Below are positions 8,840 to 16,854 of a DNA stretch of 64,000 nucleotides, piece by piece. Both the position numbers and the translations under genes were made by a program. The stretch is from NCBI GenBank assembly GCA_964482025.1, contig CAYZVN010000008.1, positions 1 to 64,000 of the forward strand. Direction: 5' to 3'. Every line of letters begins with the position of its first letter. Within the stretch, counting starts at the first letter, position 1. Source of the stretch: UBA5868 sp964482025 (lineage in GTDB: Bacteria > Pseudomonadota > Gammaproteobacteria > Pseudomonadales > Cellvibrionaceae). The notes under the pieces are model-generated. The model ran no database searches. It saw only the letters and a list, made by a program, of their open reading frames with translations, and had not been told where the DNA came from.

Positions 8840-9799
8840 ATGAGCTACGCTCTCAACATGCCCTACGCCCATGGCGGTCCACTTGGAACCGCCACTTTTC
8901 GCCAACAACTGACGGACTTTATCGTTGTTGAAAACCTGGATTGGCAGCCGGAGGGCGAAGGCGAGCACCACTATCTTCACATTGAAAAGCGCGGCGTCAA
9001 TACCAATTGGGTTGCGCAAAAAATCGCGCGCGCGGCGGGGGTGAAACCTCATGATGTTGGCTTTTGTGGTCTTAAAGACCGCCACGCGGTTGCCAGTCAG
9101 TGGTTCAGCGTGTATTTGCCCAAAAGCCCTGCGCCGGACTGGACTGCGCTTGAGGATGAGGAAGTGAAAGTTCTGGCAGTAACGGCGGGCAAGCGCAAAC
9201 TGCGGCGCGGCCAACATCAGAGCAATCGATTCGTCATTCGACTTCGCGATGTCGAAGATCCCGCAAGCGATAGGGTGCAGCAGCGGCTCGAATCGCTGCA
9301 ACAGGGGGTTCCGAATTATTTTGGGGAACAGCGTTTTGGCCGCGATGGCAACAACCTGGTCAGCGCAGCACGCTGGCTCGAGCAGGGAGCGCCGCTCAAC
9401 AAAATGCGCGATAAGGCCATGGTAATGTCGGCTGCCCGTTCGCATTTATTTAATTTGGTTTTGGCGCAGCGGGTAACAGAAGGCAGCTGGAACCACGTAT
9501 TGTCCGGTGATCTGGACTTGGAAAACGCGACAGGTCCACTGTGGGGGCGAGGGCGAAGCCCAGTGTCTGCGGACACACTCGCGTTGGAGGAGCGGGCCTT
9601 GGTAGACCATCGCCAATGGATGGAGGGATTAGAGCATTGCGGCCTGCAACAGGAGCGTCGCAAGCTGGTTTTGAGACCGCAAAACATGCACTGGACGGTG
9701 GACCAGCAGAGCCTGATTCTGGACTTCGCCTTGGCGCCGGGCGAATTCGCAACGGCCGTGTTGCGGGAGATCTTCCACCTGCAGAACCGCAGTGCCTAG
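8840..9799 (+). CDS. truD: tRNA pseudouridine(13) synthase TruD
   Basis: Isomerises U13 to pseudouridine in tRNA-Glu. The 319-aa protein is somewhat shorter than the ~349-aa E. coli enzyme; the difference appears to lie in the TRUD insertion domain. Motifs visible are VGFCGLKDRHAVASQWFS with the catalytic Asp of GLKDR, SNRFVIRLRD, and GVPNYFGEQRFGRDGNNL. ATG 8840 is chosen because GGAG sits 5 nt upstream; an in-frame GTG at 8834 overlaps that site. In related genomes surE follows truD directly; here only 77 bp separate truD from pcm. Confidence 0.95.
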   Translation: MSYALNMPYAHGGPLGTATFRQQLTDFIVVENLDWQPEGEGEHHYLHIEKRGVNTNWVAQKIARAAGVKPHDVGFCGLKDRHAVASQWFSVYLPKSPAPDWTALEDEEVKVLAVTAGKRKLRRGQHQSNRFVIRLRDVEDPASDRVQQRLESLQQGVPNYFGEQRFGRDGNNLVSAARWLEQGAPLNKMRDKAMVMSAARSHLFNLVLAQRVTEGSWNHVLSGDLDLENATGPLWGRGRSPVSADTLALEERALVDHRQWMEGLEHCGLQQERRKLVLRPQNMHWTVDQQSLILDFALAPGEFATAVLREIFHLQNRSA

Positions 9800-9876
9800 G
9801 CCAGACTAAGGCGAAGTGAGGCACCGGAGAATGGCTGTGCTATATTGCCCGATTTATAGCTGACGAGTGGAAAACT

Positions 9877-10548
9877 TTGACTGAACTGCATTTTGATGGC
9901 ATTGGCATGACATCAAAGCGGACCCGCAAGCGGATGATTCAACGCCTTGAGGAACAGGGCATCCGCAACGGACAAGTCCTTCAAATAATTGCCAATACCC
10001 CGCGACATTGGTTTCTCGACGAAGCGCTTTCCCATCGCGCCTATGAAGATACAGCGCTTCCCATCGGCCACGGCCAAACTCTATCGCAGCCCTACATAGT
10101 GGCGCGAATGACCGAGCTGCTCCTCGACAACCATCCGGCACCGCGAAAGGTGCTTGAGATCGGCACCGGATCGGGCTACCAGACGGCGATTCTCGCTCAA
10201 GTGGTGGAAAAGGTTCACACCCTTGAGCGCATTCGCCCTTTGCAAAGCAAGGCGCGCGAACGCCTCGCCCGTCTCCGCCTATACAACGTCCAATATAAGT
10301 ATGCCGACGGCGGTTTTGGGTGGCCGGAGCAGGGGCCCTATGACGGCATCATCTCCACAGCCGCACCCGCTTCAATTCCTGCGGACCTTCTGGCGCAGCT
10401 AGCGCCAGACGGTGTGCTGATCATCCCCGTCGGACCAGAACATAATCAGCAATTAACACTGGTAAAGCGTGAGGGAAGTGAAGAGCAGTATCGACGAACG
10501 GTGATTGAGCCGGTTCGCTTTGTGCCGCTCCTTCCGGGAACAATTTGA
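9877..10548 (+). CDS. pcm: Protein-L-isoaspartate O-methyltransferase
   Basis: Repairs isoaspartyl residues in aged proteins using S-adenosylmethionine. It shows ALPIGHGQTLSQPYIVARMTELL, the SAM-binding LEIGTGSGYQTAILAQ, and FVPLLPG at the C-terminus. TTG 9877 gives 223 aa and has GAGTGG 6 nt upstream; ATG 9907 (MTSKRTRKR) aligns with the N-terminus of the Pseudomonas protein but lacks a ribosome site. The N-terminal ten residues may be a relic of coupling to a lost upstream surE. A hairpin follows the stop, and nlpD starts about 240 bp later. Confidence 0.93.
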   Translation: MTELHFDGIGMTSKRTRKRMIQRLEEQGIRNGQVLQIIANTPRHWFLDEALSHRAYEDTALPIGHGQTLSQPYIVARMTELLLDNHPAPRKVLEIGTGSGYQTAILAQVVEKVHTLERIRPLQSKARERLARLRLYNVQYKYADGGFGWPEQGPYDGIISTAAPASIPADLLAQLAPDGVLIIPVGPEHNQQLTLVKREGSEEQYRRTVIEPVRFVPLLPGTI

Positions 10549-10577
10549 CCAAAAATTGGTGCTTTTGGATTAGTTTT
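10549..10577 (+). terminator. Likely terminator after pcm
   Basis: CCAAAA (10549-10554) pairs with TTTTGG (10563-10568), followed by attagtttttt. The stem is short and AT-rich, so strength is uncertain. Confidence 0.45.
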
Positions 10578-10787
10578 TTCGGTCGTTATTACTTATTAAG
10601 TTGTAGTTTGTCGGTCGGAATTAAGAGGTATTGCTTAACGAAAAGTCTGTTTTTTATGGAAATTTACCGCGAATTTTCATGAGAGATTTAGATTAAATTC
10701 TAATAAGTTTAGTAAATATATGTCTTAAAGTTATAAGCGCAGCTTTGATGAATACCTGCTCTTGCAGCTTCGATGGAGAAAAAATGC
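10578..10787. other. AT-rich intergenic region before nlpD
   Basis: About 210 bp, much more AT-rich than the flanking genes. It carries a repeated TCGGTCG element and no ORF of note. It presumably holds the nlpD promoter, but several AT-rich -10-like hexamers make a single choice unsafe. Confidence 0.4.
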
Positions 10788-11582
10788 ATGAAAAGAAGCG
10801 AAAAGAGATCTGCACTGATCATAATAACAATCATTTTCTGTGGGTTGTCGGCCTGCGCCTCCCCCGGTAACAGAGCACCGGTTGTCGATGCCGATCCCAT
10901 TCCCTCCTATCGCATTAAAACCCACCATGTAGCGCCCGGAGAAACCCTGTACTCCATCGCTCTGCGCTACGATTTAGATTACAAAAAGGTATCACAAATC
11001 AATGGCTTAGATTCTTCCTATCGTATTTCTCCCGGGCAGATTCTCAACCTCGACACCAGCACCTATGTCCCACCGCCCAAACCTCCAGTAGCGCGCCTTA
11101 AAACGGTGGCGGCGAGAATAACAACCCCGTCGTCAAACTCTTCGGGCGACACTAAAAACAAATCAGTTGCCAAGCCTTCTCCACCCGTTGTCGCTCGATC
11201 CTCCTCTGCGATTGCTTGGAGTTGGCCAGTTAAGGGAGAAGTATTAGAAACGTTTCAGGCTAACGGAGGCCTAAATAAGGGGATTGATATTCGCGGCAAA
11301 TTAGGTGAGCCTGTGATGGCAGCTGCCGATGGGGAAGTCGTCTACTCTGGCTCGGGGCTGCGGGGATACGGAAAACTCGTCATTGTCAAACACAACGAGC
11401 AGTTCTTGAGTGCTTATGCACACAATCGAGTGTTGGTGGTGGCGGAGGGGGACAAAGTCAAGGTGGGTCAGAAGATAGCTGAAGTCGGTTTTTCCGACAC
11501 GAATACAGCGAAGCTTCACTTCGAAATCCGCCTCGATGGCAAGCCAGTTGATCCTTTGGGTTATCTGCCACGCCTCCAATAA
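10788..11582 (+). CDS. nlpD: NlpD-type lipoprotein, LysM plus degenerate M23 (LytM) domain
   Basis: Outer-membrane lipoprotein that activates periplasmic amidases at the septum. The 264-aa protein has a lipoprotein signal ending in the lipobox LSAC (residues about 17-20), a LysM domain (YSIALRYDLDYKKVSQINGL, about residues 50-85), a low-complexity linker, and a LytM/M23 domain from about residue 150. The M23 zinc ligands are missing: HxGxD is replaced by NKGID, and the HLHFEI motif reads KLHFEI. This fits an activator rather than a hydrolase. ATG 10788 has GGAG 9 nt upstream; ATG 10773 is an alternative. By analogy with E. coli and Pseudomonas, a main rpoS promoter may lie within this gene. 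Confidence 0.92.
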   Translation: MKRSEKRSALIIITIIFCGLSACASPGNRAPVVDADPIPSYRIKTHHVAPGETLYSIALRYDLDYKKVSQINGLDSSYRISPGQILNLDTSTYVPPPKPPVARLKTVAARITTPSSNSSGDTKNKSVAKPSPPVVARSSSAIAWSWPVKGEVLETFQANGGLNKGIDIRGKLGEPVMAAADGEVVYSGSGLRGYGKLVIVKHNEQFLSAYAHNRVLVVAEGDKVKVGQKIAEVGFSDTNTAKLHFEIRLDGKPVDPLGYLPRLQ

Positions 11583-11854
11583 TAATCTCCCCTCAACTTA
11601 GTTGAGTACCTGCCGATAGATCACCTACCAGTGACCGGCAGGGTAGGGCGAAAGCCACAAGCGAAGCCTGCGCCTTTGTAAACGAGAGTTGAGAGTTCGA
11701 CGAAGGTTATTAACCTGAATCGAAAGGCAGTTTGAACGGAAGCTGCCGCTATCAGCTTAGATTTCAACTTACAAAAAGCAAGTTCTTGATGTTACGCCAA
11801 TCAGGTGCGTATTGGAGCTTAGAAAAATAACCAATTGGTCCGAGGATTATGCAA
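11583..11854 (+). promoter_or_regulatory. Structured rpoS leader
   Basis: About 270 nt with several stems. CTCAAC/GTTGAG is at 11592-11606. A long hairpin at 11607-11645 (CCTGCCG with CGGCAGG, enclosing TCAC/GTGA) is next. GGC-GAAA-GCC with a GNRA tetraloop is at 11647-11656. An ACAA-GCG...CGC-TTGT stem lies near 11657-11680. Alternative pairings exist: CTCAACT (11592-11598) also matches AGTTGAG at 11687-11693. CCAAT...ATTGG near 11797-11814 competes with the palindrome ACCAATTGGT (11830-11839), which sits 2 nt before the rpoS Shine-Dalgarno sequence (GAGG 11842-11845). This suggests post-transcriptional control of RpoS. Confidence 0.5.
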
Positions 11855-12853
11855 ATGGCAGCTCAACATTTTGATCTAGATACCTACAAGGGCGACGACG
11901 AATCCATTTTCATGGCTGATTTCAATGCGGATGAGCAGGCTACTGCGTCCGATGACGAGTTCGAGCAGATTACCCGCGAGCGCAGCCATCTTATTGAAGA
12001 AGATCAATATCAAAAAAACCTCGATGCCACTCAGTTGTATTTAAACGAAATTGGCTTTTCGCCATTGCTGAGCGCCGAGGAAGAAGTGTTTTTTGCGCGC
12101 AAGGCTTTGCGCGGCGACGAAGCTGCGCGGAAGCGCATGATCGAAAGCAACCTGCGCCTCGTAGTGAAAATTTCGCGTCGCTATGTGAATCGAGGGTTGG
12201 CGCTTCTGGACCTCATAGAAGAAGGTAATCTCGGCTTAATTCGCGCAGTCGAAAAGTTTGATCCCGAGCGCGGTTTCCGTTTTTCTACTTATGCCACTTG
12301 GTGGATTCGCCAGACCATTGAGCGGGCCATCATGAACCAGACCCGCACTATTCGCCTGCCCATTCATGTGGTTAAAGAATTAAATGTGTATTTGCGAGCC
12401 GCCCGCGAGCTTTCGCAAAAATTGGATCACGAGCCTTCACCCGAAGATATTGCCCGCTTGTTGGATAAGCCGGTGGAGGATGTGGAGAGGATGTTGAGTC
12501 TCAATGAGCGTGTTACCTCTATGGATACGCCTGTTGGGCCGGCTTCAGATAAAACACTGGTGGATACGGTGGCAGACCAGCAGGTTTCCGACCCTGTGGA
12601 GTTGCTGCAAGACAGTGATCTCAGTGCGAGCCTTGACAGCTGGCTCGATGAATTGAGCGAGAAGCAGCGGGAAGTGGTGGCGCGCCGGTTTGGCTTGCGT
12701 GGTCATGAATCCAGCACTCTGGAAGAAGTAGGGCGCGAAATTGGCTTGACCCGCGAGCGAGTTCGCCAAATTCAAGTAGAGGCCTTGCGCCGCCTGCGCG
12801 ATATCTTGGAAAAACAGGGGTTGAATGCAGAAGCGCTGTTTGGAGTTGGCTAA
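11855..12853 (+). CDS. rpoS: RNA polymerase sigma factor RpoS
   Basis: Stationary-phase and general-stress sigma factor. The 332-aa protein has region 1.2 (DATQLYLNEIGFSPLLSAEEE, about residues 55-75), region 2 with ESNLRLVVKISRRY and the -10-binding FSTYATWWIRQTIERA, region 3, and region 4 with the helix-turn-helix LEEVGREIGLTRERVRQIQ. ATG 11855 is chosen because GAGG lies 9 nt upstream; the in-frame ATG at 11849 would leave only 3 nt. Order nlpD-rpoS is conserved. A strong bidirectional hairpin follows at 12922-12955. Confidence 0.97.
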   Translation: MAAQHFDLDTYKGDDESIFMADFNADEQATASDDEFEQITRERSHLIEEDQYQKNLDATQLYLNEIGFSPLLSAEEEVFFARKALRGDEAARKRMIESNLRLVVKISRRYVNRGLALLDLIEEGNLGLIRAVEKFDPERGFRFSTYATWWIRQTIERAIMNQTRTIRLPIHVVKELNVYLRAARELSQKLDHEPSPEDIARLLDKPVEDVERMLSLNERVTSMDTPVGPASDKTLVDTVADQQVSDPVELLQDSDLSASLDSWLDELSEKQREVVARRFGLRGHESSTLEEVGREIGLTRERVRQIQVEALRRLRDILEKQGLNAEALFGVG

Positions 12854-12921
12854 AACGGGATGTAAGGAAGCTGGAGATTAGGGAGCGTGAGAATTTAAAT
12901 AATTGCCTTTAGTGCATAAAT

Positions 12922-12962
12922 AAACGCCCAGTACTTTCGCAAAGTCTGGGCGTTTGTCGTTT
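12922..12962. terminator. Strong bidirectional terminator between rpoS and fdxA
   Basis: AAACGCCCAG (12922-12931) pairs with CTGGGCGTTT (12946-12955). An inner ACTTT/AAAGT pair closes a 3-nt CGC loop, giving a 15-bp stem with one bulged T. A-runs and T-runs on either side allow it to serve both convergent genes. Confidence 0.8.
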
Positions 12963-12970
12963 ATCTTTGT

Positions 12971-13070
12971 NNNNNNNNNNNNNNNNNNNNNNNNNNNNNN
13001 NNNNNNNNNNNNNNNNNNNNNNNNNNNNNNNNNNNNNNNNNNNNNNNNNNNNNNNNNNNNNNNNNNNNNN
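12971..13070. other. Assembly gap of exactly 100 N
   Basis: Bases 12971-13070 are N. The 19 bases just left of the gap (12952-12970) and just right of it (13071-13089) are identical, GTTTGTCGTTTATCTTTGT. That pattern is expected when two contigs overlap but were joined with a fixed-size gap placeholder. Confidence 0.95.
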
Positions 13071-13079
13071 GTTTGTCGT

Positions 13080-13403
13080 TTATCTTTGTAGATGTTCCAG
13101 TTTGTCCGGTACGCCATCCCATTTTTCGGCGTCGGGCATAGCATCTTTTTTCTCCGTGATATTCGGCCAAATCGCCGCGAGTTCCGCATTTAGCTCAAGA
13201 TACACTTCTTGGCCTTCAGGCAGTTCATCTTCCGAAAAAATCGCATCAACCGGGCATTCTGGCTCGCATAGGGCGCAATCGATACACTCGTCAGGGTGAA
13301 TAACCAGAAAATTAGGGCCTTCGTAGAAGCAGTCTACGGGGCAGACTTCGACACAGTCAGTGTGTTTGCAGTTTATGCAGTTATCGCCCACTACGAATGT
13401 CAT
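13080..13403 (-). CDS. fdxA: 7Fe ferredoxin FdxA
   Basis: Small electron-transfer protein with one [3Fe-4S] and one [4Fe-4S] cluster. The 107-aa product has an N-terminal cysteine set (CINCKHTDCVEVCPVDC) and the CIDCALCEPECPVDAI binding motif, then the C-terminal extension typical of the Azotobacter/Pseudomonas FdxA type. Its stop codon (13080-13082) lies inside the 19-mer repeated on both sides of the assembly gap, so the gene itself is complete. It is transcribed away from mutS and convergent with rpoS. The rpoS-fdxA-mutS neighbourhood is conserved in pseudomonads. Confidence 0.95.
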   Translation of the reverse strand: MTFVVGDNCINCKHTDCVEVCPVDCFYEGPNFLVIHPDECIDCALCEPECPVDAIFSEDELPEGQEVYLELNAELAAIWPNITEKKDAMPDAEKWDGVPDKLEHLQR

Positions 13404-13516
13404 GAATTACACCTCTTGGATTTTGCGGATCTGTCAGGCCGGTCGGCGCGGCATTTTAACAGGAGTTATCAGAATTTAAACCCTGTTAGACCACGATGCC
13501 ATCCGGTTGTACCGAT

Positions 13517-16120
13517 TTACTTCTTCACTAATTCTTTTAAGTCGTAAAGCGTTTGCAAGGCGGCAAGCGGCGTGAGGTTGTCGAGACTGAGTTCAGTCAG
13601 GCGTTTTTCGACTGCGCTCGGTGCTGCGGCGGCAAATAAATCTGCCTGTAAGACATCCTGCGGCGGCTTAGGGGTTCTCTTATTAATTACAGGAGGCGCT
13701 TCCAGGACGAGCTTTTGCCCTTCTTGCTCAAGCTTGCTCAGTTGCTGCCGCGCCGAGTCCAGAACTGCGGCCGGGATGCCGGCAAGCTTGGCGACCTGTA
13801 AGCCGTAGCTTTTGCTCGCCGGCCCCTGGCGAATATTGTGCAAAAACACAATGTTGTCCTGATGCTCCGTCGCATCCAGGTGGACATTGGCCATCTCTGG
13901 GATCACTTCCGGCAGCGCGGTGATTTCAAAATAATGGGTGGCAAACAGGGTGAAAGCGGCCACGTGCCGCGCCAGGTGCTCCGCACACGCCCACGCCAGG
14001 GATAAGCCATCGTAAGTGCTGGTTCCGCGGCCAATCTCGTCCATCAACACCAGGCTTGACGCGGTCGCGTTGTTGAGAATATTGGCGGTCTCGGTCATTT
14101 CGACCATAAAGGTCGATCGGCCCCCGGCTAAATCGTCAGATGACCCGATGCGAGTGAAAATGCGATCAACGAGGCCAACCCGACAATGGCTGGCGGGAAC
14201 AAAACTGCCGATTTGTGCCAGCAGCACAATCAGCGCGGTCTGGCGCATATAGGTGGACTTTCCGCCCATATTGGGGCCGGTGATGATCAGCATGCGGCGA
14301 GTGGTGTCGAGTTCTAGATCGTTTGGCACAAAAGGCGTTTCCAAAACTCTCTCAACCACCGGATGGCGACCGCCTTGGATATGAATCCCTGGCGTATGAG
14401 TCAGTTCGGGGCGGCAGTAGTTGAGCTGATCCGCGCGCTCGGCCAAGGTGGTCAGGACATCCAGCTCGCTGATGGCTTCGGCGGTGTCCTGCAGGGGGCG
14501 CAGGTCTTCATTAATACGCTCCACCAGTTCGTCGTAAAGCGCTTTTTCGCGGGCGAGAGCGCGGCTTCTGGCGGACAGCGCTTTATCTTCAAAAACCTTG
14601 AGTTCAGGAGTGATAAAGCGCTCGGCGTTTTTCAGTGTTTGCCGGCGCTGATAGTCTGCAGGTGCATTGTCGGCTTGGCCGCGACTGATCTCGATGAAAT
14701 AGCCGTGAACGCGGTTATAGCCAACCTTCAGGGTGCTGATTCCGGTTCTCTCCCGCTCCCGAGCTTCGAGCTGCAGCAGGAAGTCGCCTGCGTTACTGCT
14801 CAAATTGCGTAGCTCATCGAGCTCCGCGTCATAGCCATCGGCGATAACGCCGCCGTCGCGAATCACCACTGGCGGGTTTTCTACTAGTGCGGTTTGCAGC
14901 AGGTGTACCAACTCGGGGTAGGCGCCCATCGCCTGCGCAAGTTGGCGGATATGAGGAGCTTCAACTTGGTCCAAGAGCGGCTGAAGTTGCGGTAGAACCG
15001 CTAGCGAGGCACCCAGGCGGGATAAGTCTCGCGGCCGGGCAGAGCGCAGTGCGACACGGCCTAAGATGCGCTCCATATCACCGATCTGCTTTAACAGTTT
15101 GCGACAACTTTCGAACGCGTAGTTTTCCAAGAGGGCCGCAATGGCGTTTTGCCGAGCGTGCAGCTTCTCCAGGTTGCGCAGTGGGCGATGTAGCCAGCGG
15201 CGCAGCAGGCGGCTTCCCATGGCGGTGGTCGTGGTGTTCAGCACCGCATAGAGAGTGTGGTCCTCCTGACCGAGCAGGTTGGCGTCGAGTTCAAGGTTTT
15301 TGCGGGTGGCGCTGTCCATCGCCACGGTTTCATCCAGGTGCTCGACAATCGGCGCCGATAGGTGCGTCAGGCTTGTGCGTTGGGTTTCCTTTGCGTAGTT
15401 ATAGAGCGCTGCCGCCGCCGCTATGCCGGCTTCCATATGGTCACAGCCAAACCCGACGAGATCCTTGGTGCCAAAATGACCGGTGAGCAGCCGGCGTCCG
15501 GTTTCGCAGTCGAACTCCCAGTCAGGTCGTTTGCGCAGGCTGCGGATCGCTGAGGTCGTGGCGAGCGAGAAGGTGTCCGGCAGGAGCAGTTCAGCCGGTC
15601 TGAGGCGCTCCAACTCTGCCAGGAGGGCTGCTTCTGTGGTGACTTCCAAGAGCGTAAAACGGCCGCTGCCCATATCCAAAGAGGCGATGCCGAAAGCCTC
15701 GGCAGTGATTGCGAGTGCGACCAGCAGGTTGTCCCGGCCCGACTCCAACAGTGCTTCATCGCTGACGGTGCCGGGGGTGACGATGCGCACCACTTTGCGC
15801 TCCACCGGACCTTTGCTGGTGGCAGGGTCGCCAATTTGTTCACAGATGGCGACGGAGAGACCCTGGCGGACCAGCTTGGCCAAGTAAGCCTCGGCGGCGT
15901 GATATGGTACTCCCGCCATGGGAATTGGCTCGCCGGCGCTTTTACCCCGCGCAGTAAGCGTGACATCCAGTACGCGAGCAGCGGTTTTCGCGTCGTCAAA
16001 GAACAGCTCGTAAAAGTCTCCCATGCGATAGAACACCAGCTCATTCGGGTGCTCGGCTTTGATGCGCAAATACTGCTGCATCATGGGGGTGTGCTGATCA
16101 AGAAGGGTGTCTTCGGCCAT
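13517..16120 (-). CDS. mutS: DNA mismatch repair protein MutS
   Basis: Recognises mismatches and insertion/deletion loops and recruits MutL. The 867-aa protein has the mismatch-binding GDFYELF with Phe36 and Glu38, connector, lever and clamp domains, and an ABC-type ATPase with Walker A GPNMGGKST (from residue 615) and MDEIGRGTSTYDGLSLAWA. A C-terminal segment suits the tetramerisation region. The start is ATG 16120 (MAEDTLLDQHTPMMQQY), matching the family; the frame stays open to 16195 but that extension is not conserved. It is divergent from pncC across 92 bp. Confidence 0.97.
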   Translation of the reverse strand: MAEDTLLDQHTPMMQQYLRIKAEHPNELVFYRMGDFYELFFDDAKTAARVLDVTLTARGKSAGEPIPMAGVPYHAAEAYLAKLVRQGLSVAICEQIGDPATSKGPVERKVVRIVTPGTVSDEALLESGRDNLLVALAITAEAFGIASLDMGSGRFTLLEVTTEAALLAELERLRPAELLLPDTFSLATTSAIRSLRKRPDWEFDCETGRRLLTGHFGTKDLVGFGCDHMEAGIAAAAALYNYAKETQRTSLTHLSAPIVEHLDETVAMDSATRKNLELDANLLGQEDHTLYAVLNTTTTAMGSRLLRRWLHRPLRNLEKLHARQNAIAALLENYAFESCRKLLKQIGDMERILGRVALRSARPRDLSRLGASLAVLPQLQPLLDQVEAPHIRQLAQAMGAYPELVHLLQTALVENPPVVIRDGGVIADGYDAELDELRNLSSNAGDFLLQLEARERERTGISTLKVGYNRVHGYFIEISRGQADNAPADYQRRQTLKNAERFITPELKVFEDKALSARSRALAREKALYDELVERINEDLRPLQDTAEAISELDVLTTLAERADQLNYCRPELTHTPGIHIQGGRHPVVERVLETPFVPNDLELDTTRRMLIITGPNMGGKSTYMRQTALIVLLAQIGSFVPASHCRVGLVDRIFTRIGSSDDLAGGRSTFMVEMTETANILNNATASSLVLMDEIGRGTSTYDGLSLAWACAEHLARHVAAFTLFATHYFEITALPEVIPEMANVHLDATEHQDNIVFLHNIRQGPASKSYGLQVAKLAGIPAAVLDSARQQLSKLEQEGQKLVLEAPPVINKRTPKPPQDVLQADLFAAAAPSAVEKRLTELSLDNLTPLAALQTLYDLKELVKK

Positions 16121-16212
16121 GCGGAACTCTTTCGCGTGCAAAAGCCGGGCATTGTAGCAGAACGACCGGCAGCTCTTGCGCCGACTCCACCTCATGACTT
16201 AACTTGCCTCGC

Positions 16213-16701
16213 ATGATCGAGCAGAGCTATTCAGTTGCCGAGCAAGTGGGCCAGCGCCTGCTTGCGCGAGGCGCCAAAGTGACCACCGCAGAGTCCTGCA
16301 CAGGTGGCGGTATTGCGCGCGCCATAACCGCAGTGCCTGGCTCTTCCGGCTGGTTCGATTGCAGCTTCGTGACCTACAGCAATGAGGCAAAGCACCGTTT
16401 GCTAGGGGTCCCCACCGAATTGTTGCAGGTTCATGGCGCGGTGAGCGGTGAAGTGGTGGGCGCCATGGCCAGTGGGGCGGCACATGCTGCGTCCGCCGCT
16501 TTCGCAGTTGCGGTTAGCGGTATAGCGGGGCCGGGCGGTGGATCGGAGGAAAAGCCTGTCGGTACAGTCTGGCTTGCCTGGCATCACCCGCAGGGGCTGG
16601 CGGTTGAGTGTCACCATTTCTCCGGTGATCGAGAAGCGGTGCGCGAGCACGCCATTCTGGTGGCGCTGCGTGGATTACTCAAGTGCCTGGATACTGTATA
16701 A
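16213..16701 (+). CDS. pncC: Nicotinamide-nucleotide amidohydrolase (CinA C-terminal domain family)
   Basis: Deamidates nicotinamide mononucleotide to nicotinate mononucleotide, recycling NMN released by NAD-dependent DNA ligase. The 162-aa protein is a single CinA-C domain, as in E. coli PncC, without the N-terminal MoCF-like domain. Visible motifs are TTAESCTGGGIARAIT, VTYSNEAKHRLLGV, and AVSGIAGPGGGSEEKPVGTVW. ATG 16213 is preferred over the in-frame TTG at 16204. The gene lies directly upstream of recA, and its stop overlaps the first of two LexA-like boxes. Confidence 0.93.
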   Translation: MIEQSYSVAEQVGQRLLARGAKVTTAESCTGGGIARAITAVPGSSGWFDCSFVTYSNEAKHRLLGVPTELLQVHGAVSGEVVGAMASGAAHAASAAFAVAVSGIAGPGGGSEEKPVGTVWLAWHHPQGLAVECHHFSGDREAVREHAILVALRGLLKCLDTV

Positions 16702-16709
16702 AAACACAA
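16694..16709 (+). promoter_or_regulatory. Degenerate second LexA-like box upstream of recA
   Basis: CTGT-ATAAAAAC-ACAA: left half perfect and right half one base off ACAG. It overlaps the pncC stop codon and lies 19 bp upstream, start to start, of the perfect box, which could allow cooperative LexA binding. Confidence 0.45.
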
Positions 16710-16712
16710 TAA

Positions 16713-16745
16713 CTGTTTGCTTATACAGTATTGCTGAATTATGCT
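16713..16745 (+). promoter_or_regulatory. recA promoter with perfect LexA (SOS) box
   Basis: The LexA box is CTGT-TTGCTTAT-ACAG at 16713-16728. It overlaps a promoter with -35 TTGCTT (16717-16722), a 17-bp spacer and -10 TATGCT (16740-16745). LexA bound here would block RNA polymerase, as expected for SOS induction of recA. Confidence 0.88.
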
Positions 16746-16854
16746 TTGCTGCATCAGGCGCTTAAGGTGCGGCCGATACACAATAGTCCGGTGGGTGGCT
16801 TTGCTTGCCGGCAGTCTTTGATTACGAATATTCAGGCTAATGAGGGTTAAATTG

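Noticed and set aside
11641..11700. Possible c-di-GMP or other known riboswitch before rpoS
   Set aside because: The GNRA hairpin and GCGAAGCC resemble parts of such elements, but the conserved core and order are not matched. It is kept only as a structured leader.
13517..16195. MutS start at 16195
   Set aside because: The first 25 residues are not conserved and are Arg/Ser/Cys-rich; the family N-terminus begins at 16120.
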